Made by a program: the position numbers and the translations under genes. The notes beneath the pieces were generated by a model, which was given only the letters and a program-made list of their open reading frames with translations, was not told the DNA's origin and did no database searches. A stretch of 16,594 nucleotides of DNA from Ruminococcus sp. (GTDB lineage: Bacteria > Bacillota_A > Clostridia > Oscillospirales > Ruminococcaceae), in assembly GCA_017480485.1 (NCBI GenBank), contig JAFVAN010000049.1, positions 1-16,594 of the forward strand. The letters run 5' to 3'. Below are positions 1 to 9,338 of the stretch, piece by piece; positions within the stretch are counted from its first letter, which is position 1, and each line of letters opens with the position of its first letter.

Positions 1-195
1 GTGTCTGCGACTTCGGGAAATAGCAGAGACTTTAAAGTCTGATGCACTCAGGGAAAACTCAGGCACCCTCGCCAAAAATCATTAAAAGTTTTAGTGAGGG
101 GGTTTGGGGGATGACCCTTTTTCAAAAGGGTCTCCCCCAATATTCCCCTGCGGGGGCGGGGCGGGAGCATATCATTTATGGATGGAGAGCTTTAG
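1..195. repeat. Palindrome-rich intergenic block at window start
   Basis: No gene is visible here. The stretch holds a perfect 14-bp palindrome at 27-40 (AGACTTTAAAGTCT), an imperfect stem-loop at 66-100 (CCCTC...GAGGG with flanking A/T pairing), a long hairpin at 104-140 and a small CCCC-TGC-GGGG hairpin at 145-155. Such density suggests an interspersed palindromic repeat, possibly also ending transcription from a gene left of the window. No good promoter was recognised for the following gene. Confidence 0.6.
104..140. repeat. Long hairpin with arms TTGGGGGA / TCCCCCAA
   Basis: The two arms pair over about 17 bases with one bulge and a 2-3 base loop between T-rich and A-rich inner arms. No T-tract follows on the + strand, so it is not a classic intrinsic terminator. 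It may be a palindromic repeat unit or a processing/stability element. Confidence 0.55.
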
Positions 196-1608
196 ATGCT
201 TTTTAGTAGTACGACATTTTTATTTTTCTTTTTAGCGCTTGTACTGGGCTGTTACTACATTGTGCCGAGGTTTTTGAAGAACGCGGTGCTGCTGGTATTC
301 AGCCTTGTGTTTTACGCTTGGGGCGAGCCCGTATACGTTTTTCTCATGATGGCCTCCATTGCGGTGGCCTACATCACGGGGCTCCTGTGCGACAGGGAGC
401 GCTATAAAAACAAGCTGCCTCTTGTTTCGATGATCCTTGCGATCGTCTGGAACATGGGGCTCTTGCTGTTTTTTAAGTATACGGACTTTTTCATCAACAA
501 CGCCAACAGCTTCATGCACCTTAACATCAAGCCCCTTGGCCTGACCCTGCCGATAGGCATTTCCTTCTACAGCTTCCAGACCCTTTCCTACGTCATCGAC
601 GTGTACAGGGGCGAGGTAAAGCCACAGAAGAACCTTCTGAATCTTGCCACCTACGTGACCCTGTTCCCCCAGCTGATCGCGGGGCCGATAGTAAGATATC
701 AGACCATCGAGGAGCAGCTGGGCTCCCGCAAGGAGAGCCTCTCCCAGTTCTCCCGGGGTGTTAAGCGCTTTGCGGTGGGCCTTGGAAAGAAGGTCATACT
801 TGCAAACAACATCGGCGCCCTCTTCTCGGCCATCAGCGAGGCCCCTCAGGCTCAGCAGAGCGTGGCCGCCAGCTGGATGGCCATAATCGCCTACACCTTC
901 CAGATCTACTTCGACTTCTCGGGCTATTCCGACATGGCCATCGGCCTTGGAAAAATGTTCGGCTTCGACTTTCTGGAAAACTTCAACTACCCCTATATCT
1001 CCGACACCATCACCGAGTTCTGGAGGCGCTGGCACATCTCCCTTTCCACATGGTTCAGGGATTATGTCTACATCCCGCTGGGGGGCAACCGCAAGGGGAA
1101 GCTGCGGCAGTGCGTGAACATCATGATCGTCTGGTTTTTGACGGGCTTCTGGCACGGCGCCAACTGGAACTTCATGCTCTGGGGCGTCTACTTCGGCGTG
1201 ATACTCCTCTGCGAGAAGCTGTTCCTGCTCAAGGCCCTCAAAAAGCTGCCCGCAGTGCTGCGGCACATCTACGCCCTGCTGCTGATAGTCATCGGCTGGG
1301 GCATCTTCGCCTTTGACGACACCTCTGCCCTGATACAGAACTTCAAGAATATGTTCGGCCTCGGCGGCCTGCCCCTGTGGAACGGCACCTACGACCTCCA
1401 GTGGCTGATGCAAAATCTGGTGCTCTTCGGAGTGCTGGTCATCGCCTCGACGCCGCTGTTCAAGGCCATCGGCCGGAGAATTACGGAAAAGGCCCCCGCA
1501 GTCTACGGCTGCGTGCTGGAGCCCCTGTGCGTGGCGGGCCTGCTGGTCATCTCGGCAGCATATCTGGCAAGCAATTCCTTCAACCCGTTTTTGTATTTCA
1601 GATTTTAA
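196..1608 (+). CDS. MBOAT-family membrane O-acyltransferase (AlgI/DltB-like)
   Basis: This 470-residue polytopic membrane protein probably moves an acyl (usually acetyl) group across the membrane onto a secreted or cell-wall glycan. It is hydrophobic throughout, with multiple membrane segments. It carries the MBOAT signature block RRWHISLSTWFRDYVYIP (His280) and the invariant active-site His320 in FWHGANWNF; 470 residues is normal for AlgI-type members. The ATG at 196 follows GGAGAG at 183-188 by 7 bases. The next gene, a DHHW/AlgJ-like protein, starts 13 bp downstream with its Shine-Dalgarno overlapping this stop, so the two are almost certainly one operon; MBOAT plus DHHW/SGNH-like partner is the usual arrangement for polysaccharide O-acetylation. 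DltB is less likely because no dltA/C/D gene is present. The acceptor polymer cannot be read from the sequence. Confidence 0.93.
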   Translation: MLFSSTTFLFFFLALVLGCYYIVPRFLKNAVLLVFSLVFYAWGEPVYVFLMMASIAVAYITGLLCDRERYKNKLPLVSMILAIVWNMGLLLFFKYTDFFINNANSFMHLNIKPLGLTLPIGISFYSFQTLSYVIDVYRGEVKPQKNLLNLATYVTLFPQLIAGPIVRYQTIEEQLGSRKESLSQFSRGVKRFAVGLGKKVILANNIGALFSAISEAPQAQQSVAASWMAIIAYTFQIYFDFSGYSDMAIGLGKMFGFDFLENFNYPYISDTITEFWRRWHISLSTWFRDYVYIPLGGNRKGKLRQCVNIMIVWFLTGFWHGANWNFMLWGVYFGVILLCEKLFLLKALKKLPAVLRHIYALLLIVIGWGIFAFDDTSALIQNFKNMFGLGGLPLWNGTYDLQWLMQNLVLFGVLVIASTPLFKAIGRRITEKAPAVYGCVLEPLCVAGLLVISAAYLASNSFNPFLYFRF

Positions 1609-1621
1609 GGAGGTGCGCTGA

Positions 1622-2794
1622 TTGAAAGCGGAAAACGCAAAGGGAAACGAAAACAATAAGAGCCGCCGCATCGGCGACCTTCTTACTGCGGGTGTGTTCC
1701 TGCTGTTCGTCTTCGGCATCGGCATCATGACCATTGCCACCAAGGACAGAGAATTCTCCGAGATGGAGAACCGCACCCTCGCCCAGCGCCCCGTGCTCAC
1801 CCTCGAGAGCGTGAAGAAGGGCGAATATACCGACAAGCTGGAGACCTACCTTTCGGATCAGGTGTTCTTAAAGGACCCCTTCGTCTCCATCAAGACCGAC
1901 TTTGACCGCCTGCTGGGAAAGAGCTTCCAGAACGGCGTATACCTCACCCACGACAGCGACGGCAGCCTGCGCTTTTTGCAGCAGTACACCGAAAACCCCG
2001 CCCAGCTGGACGAGAACGTGGACTATATCAACGAGTTCGCCGAGAGCGTGGACATCCCCGTGGACTTCATCCTTGTGCCCAACGCCCAGTGCGCCCTGGC
2101 GGAGCAGCTGCCCTCCTCGGCCCTCTGCGACGACCAGAACAAGAGCTTTGAGCGGGTGGCTCAGCGCCTCAGCGACAGGGTCAATTTCTACCCCATGAAC
2201 ACAGAGGCCGCGGGCCTTGTGGGCAGCGAGAGCGCCTACTACCGCACCGACCACCACTGGACCTCCCTTGGGGCATGGAACGCCGTCAACGCCTACCTTG
2301 CCGCCTCGGGCCAGAAGAATATCCTGCCCGAATATCAGAGCGAGAGCATCCCTGATTTCTACGGCACCCTCTATTCAAAGGCCCCCTCGGCCTTCACCGA
2401 GCCCGACCCCCTGTGGCTCTACACTAACCCCAACGGAGAGTACACCGTTACCTGGCTGCCCGAGGGCAGGACCGCCGACAGCATCATCGACCGCTCCTTC
2501 TTTGAAAAGAAGGACAAGTACGCGGGCTTCCTTGGCGGCAACTTCACTCGGGTGGATATCACCTCAAACAACGAGGGCGAGCGGGTGCTCATCGTCAAGG
2601 ACAGCTACGCCAACGCCGCCATGCAGTTCTTCATCGACCAGTACAGCCGGATCACCATGCTGGATATGCGCTACTACCGTATGCAGCTGCAGACCGTGGC
2701 GGAGCTCTGCGAGGAGATGCAGGCCGACAGGGTCATCCTGCTCTACAACATGGACTTTTTGAACGAGGACAGAAACTTTGTATGGCTGACCTGA
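1622..2794 (+). CDS. DHHW family protein (AlgJ/AlgX-like partner of MBOAT)
   Basis: This 390-residue protein has a basic N-terminus, a single membrane anchor at about residues 18-40, and an extracytoplasmic domain. The family signature TDHHWTSLGA lies at about 209-218, preceded by the common SEMENRTLAQRP juxtamembrane motif (about 46-57) and followed by RVLIVKDSYANAAMQFF. In related SGNH/AlgJ proteins the Asp-His pair belongs to the esterase/acetyltransferase centre, so it probably completes acyl transfer to a surface glycan outside the membrane. I chose the TTG at 1622 because AAGGAGG at 1607-1613 sits 8 bases upstream, inside the end of the MBOAT gene. The 3' end overlaps dusB by 13 bp. The family is secure; the substrate is unknown. 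Confidence 0.9.
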   Translation: MKAENAKGNENNKSRRIGDLLTAGVFLLFVFGIGIMTIATKDREFSEMENRTLAQRPVLTLESVKKGEYTDKLETYLSDQVFLKDPFVSIKTDFDRLLGKSFQNGVYLTHDSDGSLRFLQQYTENPAQLDENVDYINEFAESVDIPVDFILVPNAQCALAEQLPSSALCDDQNKSFERVAQRLSDRVNFYPMNTEAAGLVGSESAYYRTDHHWTSLGAWNAVNAYLAASGQKNILPEYQSESIPDFYGTLYSKAPSAFTEPDPLWLYTNPNGEYTVTWLPEGRTADSIIDRSFFEKKDKYAGFLGGNFTRVDITSNNEGERVLIVKDSYANAAMQFFIDQYSRITMLDMRYYRMQLQTVAELCEEMQADRVILLYNMDFLNEDRNFVWLT

Positions 2795-3774
2795 TAAGCA
2801 TCGGCGGGGTGGAGATAGAGCGCACCGCCGCCCTGGCGCCTATGGCCTCGGTGGCGGACAGGGCCTATCGGCTAATGTGCAGGCGCTTCGGGGCCTCGTA
2901 TCTGGTCAGCGAGATGATCTCTGCCAAGGGGCTTGTCTACGGCGACAAAAAGACCGCCGACCTCTGCCGCATAACGGAAGAGGAGCGCCCCATGGCCCTG
3001 CAGCTCTTTGGCAGCGAGCCCGAGTACATGGCGCGGGCCGTGGAGCTGCTGGCAAAATTTGAACCCGACATAATTGACATAAACATGGGCTGCCCCGTGC
3101 CGAAGGTCGTCCAGACAGGCGCAGGCTCGGCCCTGATGAAGACCCCTGAGACCGCCTTTCTTGTGGCAAAGGCGGCGGTGGACCACGCTCCCTGCCCCGT
3201 GACCGTAAAGATAAGGGCGGGCTGGGGCCCCGAGAGCGTCAACGCCCCCGAGCTTGCAAAGCGCTTGGAGCAGGCGGGCGTCGCGGCCATAGCCGTCCAC
3301 GGCAGGACCCGCAGCCAGTATTATTCCGGGCGGGCCGACCGTGAGGTAATAAGGCAGGTGAAGGCGGCAGTGCGCTGCCCCGTCATTGGCAACGGCGACG
3401 TAAGCTCCGCCGAGGAATGCAGGGAAATGTACGAGCAGACGGGCTGCGACCTTGTAATGATCGGCCGCGGCAGCTACGGCAGGCCTTGGATATTCCGAGA
3501 GGCAGCCCACTACCTCGATACAGGCGAGCTGCTGCCGCCCCCGAGTCTTTCGGAAAAAATGGAGATAATGCTTGAGCACGGCAGGCTTGCCGCAAGCTTC
3601 AAGGGCGAGGCTCAGGCAATGAAGGAGATGCGCCACAACGTTGCGTGGTACGTCAAGGGCCTGCCAGGGGCCGCAAAGATACGCGGCGAGAGCGGCAGCC
3701 TCTGCACTCTTGCAGACCTGGAGCGCATCGCTGACTCTGTCAATGCACAATGCACAATGCACAATGCACAATGA
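2782..3774 (+). CDS. dusB: tRNA-dihydrouridine synthase, DusB/NifR3 type
   Basis: This FMN enzyme reduces uridines in the tRNA D-loop to dihydrouridine using NAD(P)H. The 330-residue protein shows the family landmarks in order: LAPMASVADRAYR at the N-terminus, the catalytic Cys104 in INMGCPVPKV, AVHGRTRSQYYSG, the phosphate-binding GNGDV, and IGRGSYGRPWIF, followed by the C-terminal helical RNA-binding region. The ATG at 2782 lies inside the preceding DHHW gene (13-bp overlap), with only a weak GAGGA at about 2765-2769, so translational coupling is likely. The last ten residues (NAQCTMHNAQ) and the TGA stop are encoded by repeat element A1. The native C-terminus has therefore been replaced or extended. 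The fold should be complete without this tail. Confidence 0.94.
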   Translation: MADLISIGGVEIERTAALAPMASVADRAYRLMCRRFGASYLVSEMISAKGLVYGDKKTADLCRITEEERPMALQLFGSEPEYMARAVELLAKFEPDIIDINMGCPVPKVVQTGAGSALMKTPETAFLVAKAAVDHAPCPVTVKIRAGWGPESVNAPELAKRLEQAGVAAIAVHGRTRSQYYSGRADREVIRQVKAAVRCPVIGNGDVSSAEECREMYEQTGCDLVMIGRGSYGRPWIFREAAHYLDTGELLPPPSLSEKMEIMLEHGRLAASFKGEAQAMKEMRHNVAWYVKGLPGAAKIRGESGSLCTLADLERIADSVNAQCTMHNAQ

Positions 3775-4013
3775 ATGTATCGCCTGCGGCGATGGTTTTT
3801 GCCGCGAAGCGGATAAATTATCAATTCACAATAGTACATACTTTATTATTTGTGCGTTTGGACCTGTATTGTGCTCTCTTCCACCATCTACGACGGCCGA
3901 ATGGCCATAACGTGCGCGCAGCGCACACCATAATTGTGCATTGTGCATTGTGCATTGTGCATTGGAATGCATTGTGCATTGTGCATTGGAATGCATTGTG
4001 CATTGTGCATTGG
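3741..4013. repeat. Interspersed repeat element A, copy 1 (MITE-like, 7-bp-unit terminal inverted repeats)
   Basis: The left end is four AATGCAC units (3742-3769) entered from dusB; the right end is an array of the reverse complement, GTGCATT (about 3933-4013), giving long terminal inverted repeats. The interior carries perfect small hairpins: CGCC-TGC-GGCG at 3781-3791, CCGC-GAA-GCGG at 3802-3812, GGCC-GAAT-GGCC at 3895-3906 and GTGCGC-GCA-GCGCAC at 3912-3926, separated by AT-richer sequence. A second copy lies at 6592-6836, with the block from about 3879 rightwards most conserved. There is no transposase gene inside, so it is non-autonomous. No convincing target-site duplication was found. 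Confidence 0.9.
3933..4013 (+). repeat. Expanded right-end array of element A1 with 24-bp higher-order unit
   Basis: After four GTGCATT units, a 24-bp block beginning ATTGGAATGCATTGTGC occurs twice, then a third block begins. Element A2 has only one comparable variant step (with TAGAA). Because 24 is a multiple of three, the array stays open in frame with the AEC gene and reads as repeated ECIVHCAL. Confidence 0.8.
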
Positions 4014-4020
4014 AAAGGAT
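4014..4020 (+). promoter_or_regulatory. Ribosome binding site deciding the AEC start
   Basis: AAAGGAT lies 5 bases before the ATG at 4025, directly after the end of repeat A1. It supports 4025 over in-frame upstream starts inside the repeat. Confidence 0.65.
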
Positions 4021-4024
4021 AAAA

Positions 4025-4966
4025 ATGGGAAACATCGGCGTGCTGGACGCGGGGCTGCTCATCGGGCGGCAGATAGTTATAATGTTCATCATCCTGGTCA
4101 TCGGCGCGGGATGCTATATGAAGGGGCTCATCACCAAGGAGGGCACCAAGCAGCTCTCGGCTGTTGAGCTGCACCTGATAAACCCCCTGCTGATCTTTAT
4201 GTCCTACCAGACCGAGTACAGCAGCAGGCTGCTAAAGGGGCTGCTGTGGTCCTTCGGGCTGTCGGCTGTTGCCTTCGCACTGGCCATACTCATCTCCACC
4301 CTCGCCGTCCGCCGCGGGCGGGAGGATGCGGCGCTGGAGCGGTTCTCCTCCGTTTATTCCAACTGCGGCTTCATCGGCATACCCCTGATAAACGGCCTCT
4401 TCGGCAGTGAGGGCGTGCTGTACCTTACGGCCTATGTCACCCTCTTCAACCTGCTGGTCTGGACCCACGGGCTGATGCAGATGAAAGGCGAGCGGGACTT
4501 CTCCGCACTGCTGAAGGCCCTGAGGTCTCCCTCGGTGATCGCCGTGTTTCTGGGGCTCATCTGCTATCTGGCGCAGCTGCGGCTGCCTGCGGTGCCCCTC
4601 CAGAGCCTTAGGTACATATCCGACATGAACACTCCCCTTGCAATGATAATCGCCGGGGCCTCCGCCGCCCAGACAAATTTCATCAAGGCCTTCAAAAATT
4701 CGGGGATCTATCTGGTCTGCGCTTTGAAGCTGCTGGTGATACCCCTCATCTGCTGCGCTGTCATAAGCCTTCTCCCCGCTCCGCCGCTGGTGATAACGGT
4801 GGTGTCCATCGCCTGCGCCTGCCCCGTGGCAACAACGGGGACCATGTTTGCCATAATGTTTGACCGCAAGCCCCAGCGCTGCGCCGAATTCTTTGCGGTA
4901 ACAACGGTGCTCAGCGGCCTGACCCTGCCTGTGGTGACCATGGCCGCCTCGGCGCTGGCCGGCTAG
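4025..4966 (+). CDS. AEC family transporter (auxin efflux carrier / malate permease-like)
   Basis: This 313-residue integral membrane protein is hydrophobic from end to end with about ten predicted membrane segments. It has family-typical features: the opening GLLIGRQIVIMFIILVIGAGCYMKGLI, the broken-helix region LHLINPLLIFMSYQ, and YSNCGFIGIPLINGLFG. AEC members export or exchange small organic anions; the substrate here is unknown. The reading frame is open upstream through repeat A1, which would add an MCIVHCAL-type extension, but the Shine-Dalgarno at 4014-4020 and the hydrophobic start favour ATG 4025. The TAG stop lies within the first unit of a 7-bp-period array (4963-5000), so this gene too ends at a repeat. 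Confidence 0.9.
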   Translation: MGNIGVLDAGLLIGRQIVIMFIILVIGAGCYMKGLITKEGTKQLSAVELHLINPLLIFMSYQTEYSSRLLKGLLWSFGLSAVAFALAILISTLAVRRGREDAALERFSSVYSNCGFIGIPLINGLFGSEGVLYLTAYVTLFNLLVWTHGLMQMKGERDFSALLKALRSPSVIAVFLGLICYLAQLRLPAVPLQSLRYISDMNTPLAMIIAGASAAQTNFIKAFKNSGIYLVCALKLLVIPLICCAVISLLPAPPLVITVVSIACACPVATTGTMFAIMFDRKPQRCAEFFAVTTVLSGLTLPVVTMAASALAG

Positions 4967-5000
4967 AGGCTAGAAGTCAGAGACTAGAGGCTAGAAGCGG
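4963..5000. repeat. Short 7-bp-period array related to element B
   Basis: From 4966 the sequence runs as five 7-bp units, GAGGCTA, GAAGTCA, GAGACTA, GAGGCTA and GAAGCGG, matching the GAGGTTA-type units at the ends of element B (15201-15321). No opposite arm lies nearby, so this looks like a solo end or a decayed copy. The AEC stop codon overlaps its start. Confidence 0.75.
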
Positions 5001-5031
5001 GAAAGCTGCTTAACGAAAGGATAAGTTAAAA

Positions 5032-5982
5032 ATGAATTACTGCTTTGCGGATTTTGAATTTACCTGCGGGTATCAGATCACAAGGAACAAAAGCGAGGTG
5101 CTGTCGGTGGGGCTGGTGCTCTGTGACGAGCACTTTGAGCTGCTTGGCACCTTCTACCGCACCGCCTGCCCCAACAGGTACCCCAAGCTCACAAAGCAGT
5201 GCGTCACCCTGACGAAGCTGGATCAGGACGAGATATACCGCTCTCCCGACAGCGACGCCGTCATGGCAGAGGCGCTGCGCCTGCTGGACAGCTTTGACAT
5301 CGAGCACATCTGCGTCTGGGGCAACTTTGACATCCCGGGGCTGGAGGCGGACATCCTACAGCACAAGCGCCTGCACCGAGGCAGCGGCAACGTCCGGCGG
5401 GTCTGCGACATGGTAAGCGACATCCAGGCGGACCTGACCCGAAAGATGGAGCTTCCTCAGGCCGTGAACATCAAGGAGCTGGCCTCGGCCTTCGGCTACG
5501 TCCCCGAGCAGGGCACCTTCCACAACGCCCTCAACGACGCCATGGCCCTCTACACCGTCTGCAAGGCGGTGCTCACCACGGACTTCCACAGCTGCGAGGG
5601 CTTCAACGAGATGAAGCGCCTGCGGGAGGAAAAGATAGAGGCCGAGCGCCGGGCCGCCGAGGAGCGTCGCCTGCTGATACAGCGCAAATACCCCTTCTCG
5701 GAGGAGGAGCGCCGCCTGATAGACGACCTGAAGCAGAAGCACGAGGGGCGTCGGGTGCAGGACTATATGCGCCTGCGCAGCCGCATAATCACGGCCTTCG
5801 AGAGCTACCCCGAGGAGGAGCAGTTCTACGCCCTCACCTTCCCCGCCCGAAAGATCGAATACAAGGTGCTCACCGAGGAGCAGTACACCCAGAAAAACTA
5901 CCCCAAGAACGTGGAGGTGCGCCTTGTAGAGCGCCTGCCCAAGGACGACAAGGTATACATACGCATTGAGCGGAATTTGTAA
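5032..5982 (+). CDS. DEDDh-type 3'-5' exonuclease (RNase T / DnaQ fold)
   Basis: This 316-residue protein has an N-terminal exonuclease domain (about 1-185) with all acidic motifs: D7-x-E9 in ADFEFT, D100 in VWGNFD, and H164-N-A-L-N-D169, the HxAxxD of the DEDDh subclass. It should remove 3' nucleotides from RNA or DNA with two metal ions. The remaining C-terminal part (about 190-316) is a charged, probably helical segment rich in Glu/Arg (RLREEKIEAERRAAEERR), then a small domain I do not recognise. It resembles the KapD/ERI1-like exonucleases of Firmicutes; the natural substrate is uncertain. The ATG at 5032 follows AAAGGA at 5016-5021. A family C repeat begins three bases after the stop. 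Confidence 0.87.
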   Translation: MNYCFADFEFTCGYQITRNKSEVLSVGLVLCDEHFELLGTFYRTACPNRYPKLTKQCVTLTKLDQDEIYRSPDSDAVMAEALRLLDSFDIEHICVWGNFDIPGLEADILQHKRLHRGSGNVRRVCDMVSDIQADLTRKMELPQAVNIKELASAFGYVPEQGTFHNALNDAMALYTVCKAVLTTDFHSCEGFNEMKRLREEKIEAERRAAEERRLLIQRKYPFSEEERRLIDDLKQKHEGRRVQDYMRLRSRIITAFESYPEEEQFYALTFPARKIEYKVLTEEQYTQKNYPKNVEVRLVERLPKDDKVYIRIERNL

Positions 5983-5984
5983 GG

Positions 5985-6131
5985 ATCCCTCCGTCACGCC
6001 TCGCGTGTCGCCTCCTATGGTTGCTTTGATACCATATTCATGGGAGGTTCTGGAGTGGTCACACATGGTTTTTTGTTTACGCTCAACGGCCTCCCCTGAA
6101 AGGGGAGGTGCCCCGAAGGGGCGGAGGGGTT
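5985..6131. repeat. Family C repeat pair in inverted orientation (147 bp, no gene inside)
   Basis: The right part (6089-6131) is a full family C unit: hairpin CCTCCCC-TGAAA-GGGGAGG (6090-6108), second hairpin GCCCC-GAA-GGGGC (6110-6122), then CGGAGGGGTT. The left part (5985 to about 6047) is the same unit reversed and diverged: CCCTCCG, CACGC-CTC-GCGTG at about 5994-6006, then CCTCC and GGGAGG arms whose loop has grown to hold a TATGGT/ACCATA inverted repeat. The arrangement, reversed copy then forward copy, is the same as around the DUF559 gene at 10775-11354. Confidence 0.75.
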
Positions 6132-6138
6132 ATACAGG

Positions 6139-6144
6139 AAGGAG
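6139..6144 (+). promoter_or_regulatory. Ribosome binding site deciding the Nudix start
   Basis: AAGGAG, 7 bases before the ATG at 6152 and just downstream of the family C repeat. It rejects an in-frame start at 5966, which would translate the repeat. Confidence 0.75.
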
Positions 6145-6151
6145 CAGGAAA

Positions 6152-6625
6152 ATGTCTGACGGCTACATAATGGACCTGCGGAAGGTCGTGGGACACCGCA
6201 CCCTGATACAGGCGGCGGCCAGCGTTATCATCATGGACCGCGAGGGTCGGGTGCTGCTGGGAAAAAGGTCCGACAACGGCTTCTGGGGCTACTCGGGAGG
6301 CTCGCTGGAGATAGACGAGCGGGTGGAGGACTGCGCCCGCCGAGAGCTGCTGGAGGAGATGGGCCTGACTGCAAATAGCCTTGAATTCTTCATGGTGAAC
6401 TCGGGGCCCGAGGCCCACTACGTCTACCCCAACGGCGACGAGGTCTCGAACGTTGAGATCATCTACCTCTGCCGCGACTACAGCGGCGAGCCCCGCATGG
6501 CGGACGGCGAGATGACAGAGCTAAGGTTTTTCAGCCTCGACGACCTGCCGCCGATCTCGCCCCCCATCCGCCCGGCGATGGAGAGGCTTGTCAATGCACA
6601 ATTCACAATGCACAATGCACAATGA
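6152..6625 (+). CDS. Nudix hydrolase
   Basis: This 157-residue cytosolic protein hydrolyses a nucleoside diphosphate linked to another moiety. The Nudix box is a perfect match to Gx5Ex7REUxEExGU: Gly50, Glu56, Arg64-Glu65, Glu68-Glu69, Gly71. The substrate could be ADP-ribose, a coenzyme or a damaged nucleotide; the sequence does not decide, and a MutT assignment would be overreach. The strong AAGGAG site fixes the ATG at 6152, although the frame is open to 5966 through the upstream repeat. The last ten residues (NAQFTMHNAQ) and the TGA stop come from repeat element A2, exactly as in dusB and in the same phase. The recognisable fold ends before the tail at about residue 147. Confidence 0.92.
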   Translation: MSDGYIMDLRKVVGHRTLIQAAASVIIMDREGRVLLGKRSDNGFWGYSGGSLEIDERVEDCARRELLEEMGLTANSLEFFMVNSGPEAHYVYPNGDEVSNVEIIYLCRDYSGEPRMADGEMTELRFFSLDDLPPISPPIRPAMERLVNAQFTMHNAQ

Positions 6626-6836
6626 ATGTGCCGCCTGCGGCGGGATCTTGCCGCGAAGCGGGTAAATTTGCAATGCACTATCGTGCTTATTTTTCATTTG
6701 TGCGTTTGAGCCTGAATTGTACTCTCTTCCACCATCTACGACGGCCGAATGGCCATAATGTGCGCGCAGCGCACACCATAATTGTGCATTGTGCATTGTG
6801 CATTGTGCATTAGAATGCATTGTGCATTGTGCATTG
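6592..6836. repeat. Interspersed repeat element A, copy 2
   Basis: This is the second copy of the element at 3741-4013, same orientation. The left array is AATGCAC units with one AATTCAC variant (6593-6620); the right array is GTGCATT units (about 6781-6836). Internal hairpins are conserved as structures: CCGCC-TGC-GGCGG at 6631-6643, CCGC-GAA-GCGG at 6651-6661, GGCC-GAAT-GGCC at about 6744-6755 and GTGCGC-GCA-GCGCAC at 6760-6774. The stretch from about 6724 to 6810 is nearly identical to copy 1, while the AT-rich middle has diverged. Confidence 0.9.
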
Positions 6837-6842
6837 AAAAAA

Positions 6843-6848
6843 CGGAGG
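6843..6848 (+). promoter_or_regulatory. Ribosome binding site deciding the tex start
   Basis: CGGAGG, 8 bases before the ATG at 6857 and just outside repeat A2. It supports 6857 over the in-frame TTG at 6782 inside the repeat. Confidence 0.8.
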
Positions 6849-6856
6849 AAAATAAC

Positions 6857-8998
<2,142 letters not shown>

Positions 8999-9338
8999 AA
9001 CCCGAACTCGCCGGAATCCAAGGGGCGGCGTTAGCCCCTTGGCAGGGTCTTTAGGGGCAGAGCCCCTAAATCGCCGACCGCAGTCGGCGAAACCCCTTTA
9101 AGTTGCGGCACCGCCGCAATAAGGCGCTGCACCAAGACACAGTAGTGCGGCTATCCCAAAGACCCGCTCTATCCCGAGTGGAGCCACCAAATGCAGCGCC
9201 GAGAAATGTCCCCTCCCGCACTCTCAGGAAAGAGCGAAGCGATTTTCCGTGCGTAGAACAGCGAGTTTCCGGCTTGTTTTTGTGCGCTTGATCAAGCATT
9301 AAAATCTATAAACCCATCAGAAAGGAGAAAACATAACT
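8999..9338. repeat. 340-bp gene-less stretch with clustered hairpins, probable repeat remnant
   Basis: No supported gene lies here. The first 120 bases hold four hairpins in a row: AAGGGGC/GCCCCTT (about 9020-9041), TAGGGGC-AGA-GCCCCTA (about 9052-9068), CGCCGAC-CGCA-GTCGGCG (9072-9089) and TTGCGGC-ACC-GCCGCAA (about 9103-9119). None has a T-tract, so none is a clear intrinsic terminator. The remainder to about 9290 is open on both strands over 60-77 codons but lacks a ribosome site or recognisable domain. I suspect an interspersed element; a genome search would settle it. The gltX Shine-Dalgarno AAAGGAG is at 9321-9327. Confidence 0.5.

Noticed and set aside
104..140. Intrinsic terminator
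   Set aside because: The stem is strong but no T-tract follows on the + strand, so I list it only as a hairpin repeat.
3933..4013. CRISPR-like array of short repeats
   Set aside because: Units are contiguous 7-bp repeats with no unique spacers and no cas gene.
3741..4024. Target-site duplication around element A copies
   Set aside because: The flanks at 3741 and 4013, and at 6592 and 6836, do not match convincingly. Both left ends follow TGT, which could be a target preference, but two copies are too few.
5966..6151. N-terminal extension of the Nudix protein
   Set aside because: It would translate the family C repeat pair; the strong AAGGAG at 6139-6144 sets the start at 6152.
9066..9299. 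Small open frames on both strands between tex and gltX
   Set aside because: No Shine-Dalgarno and no recognised domain; they overlap each other across a hairpin-rich stretch that looks like repeat DNA.
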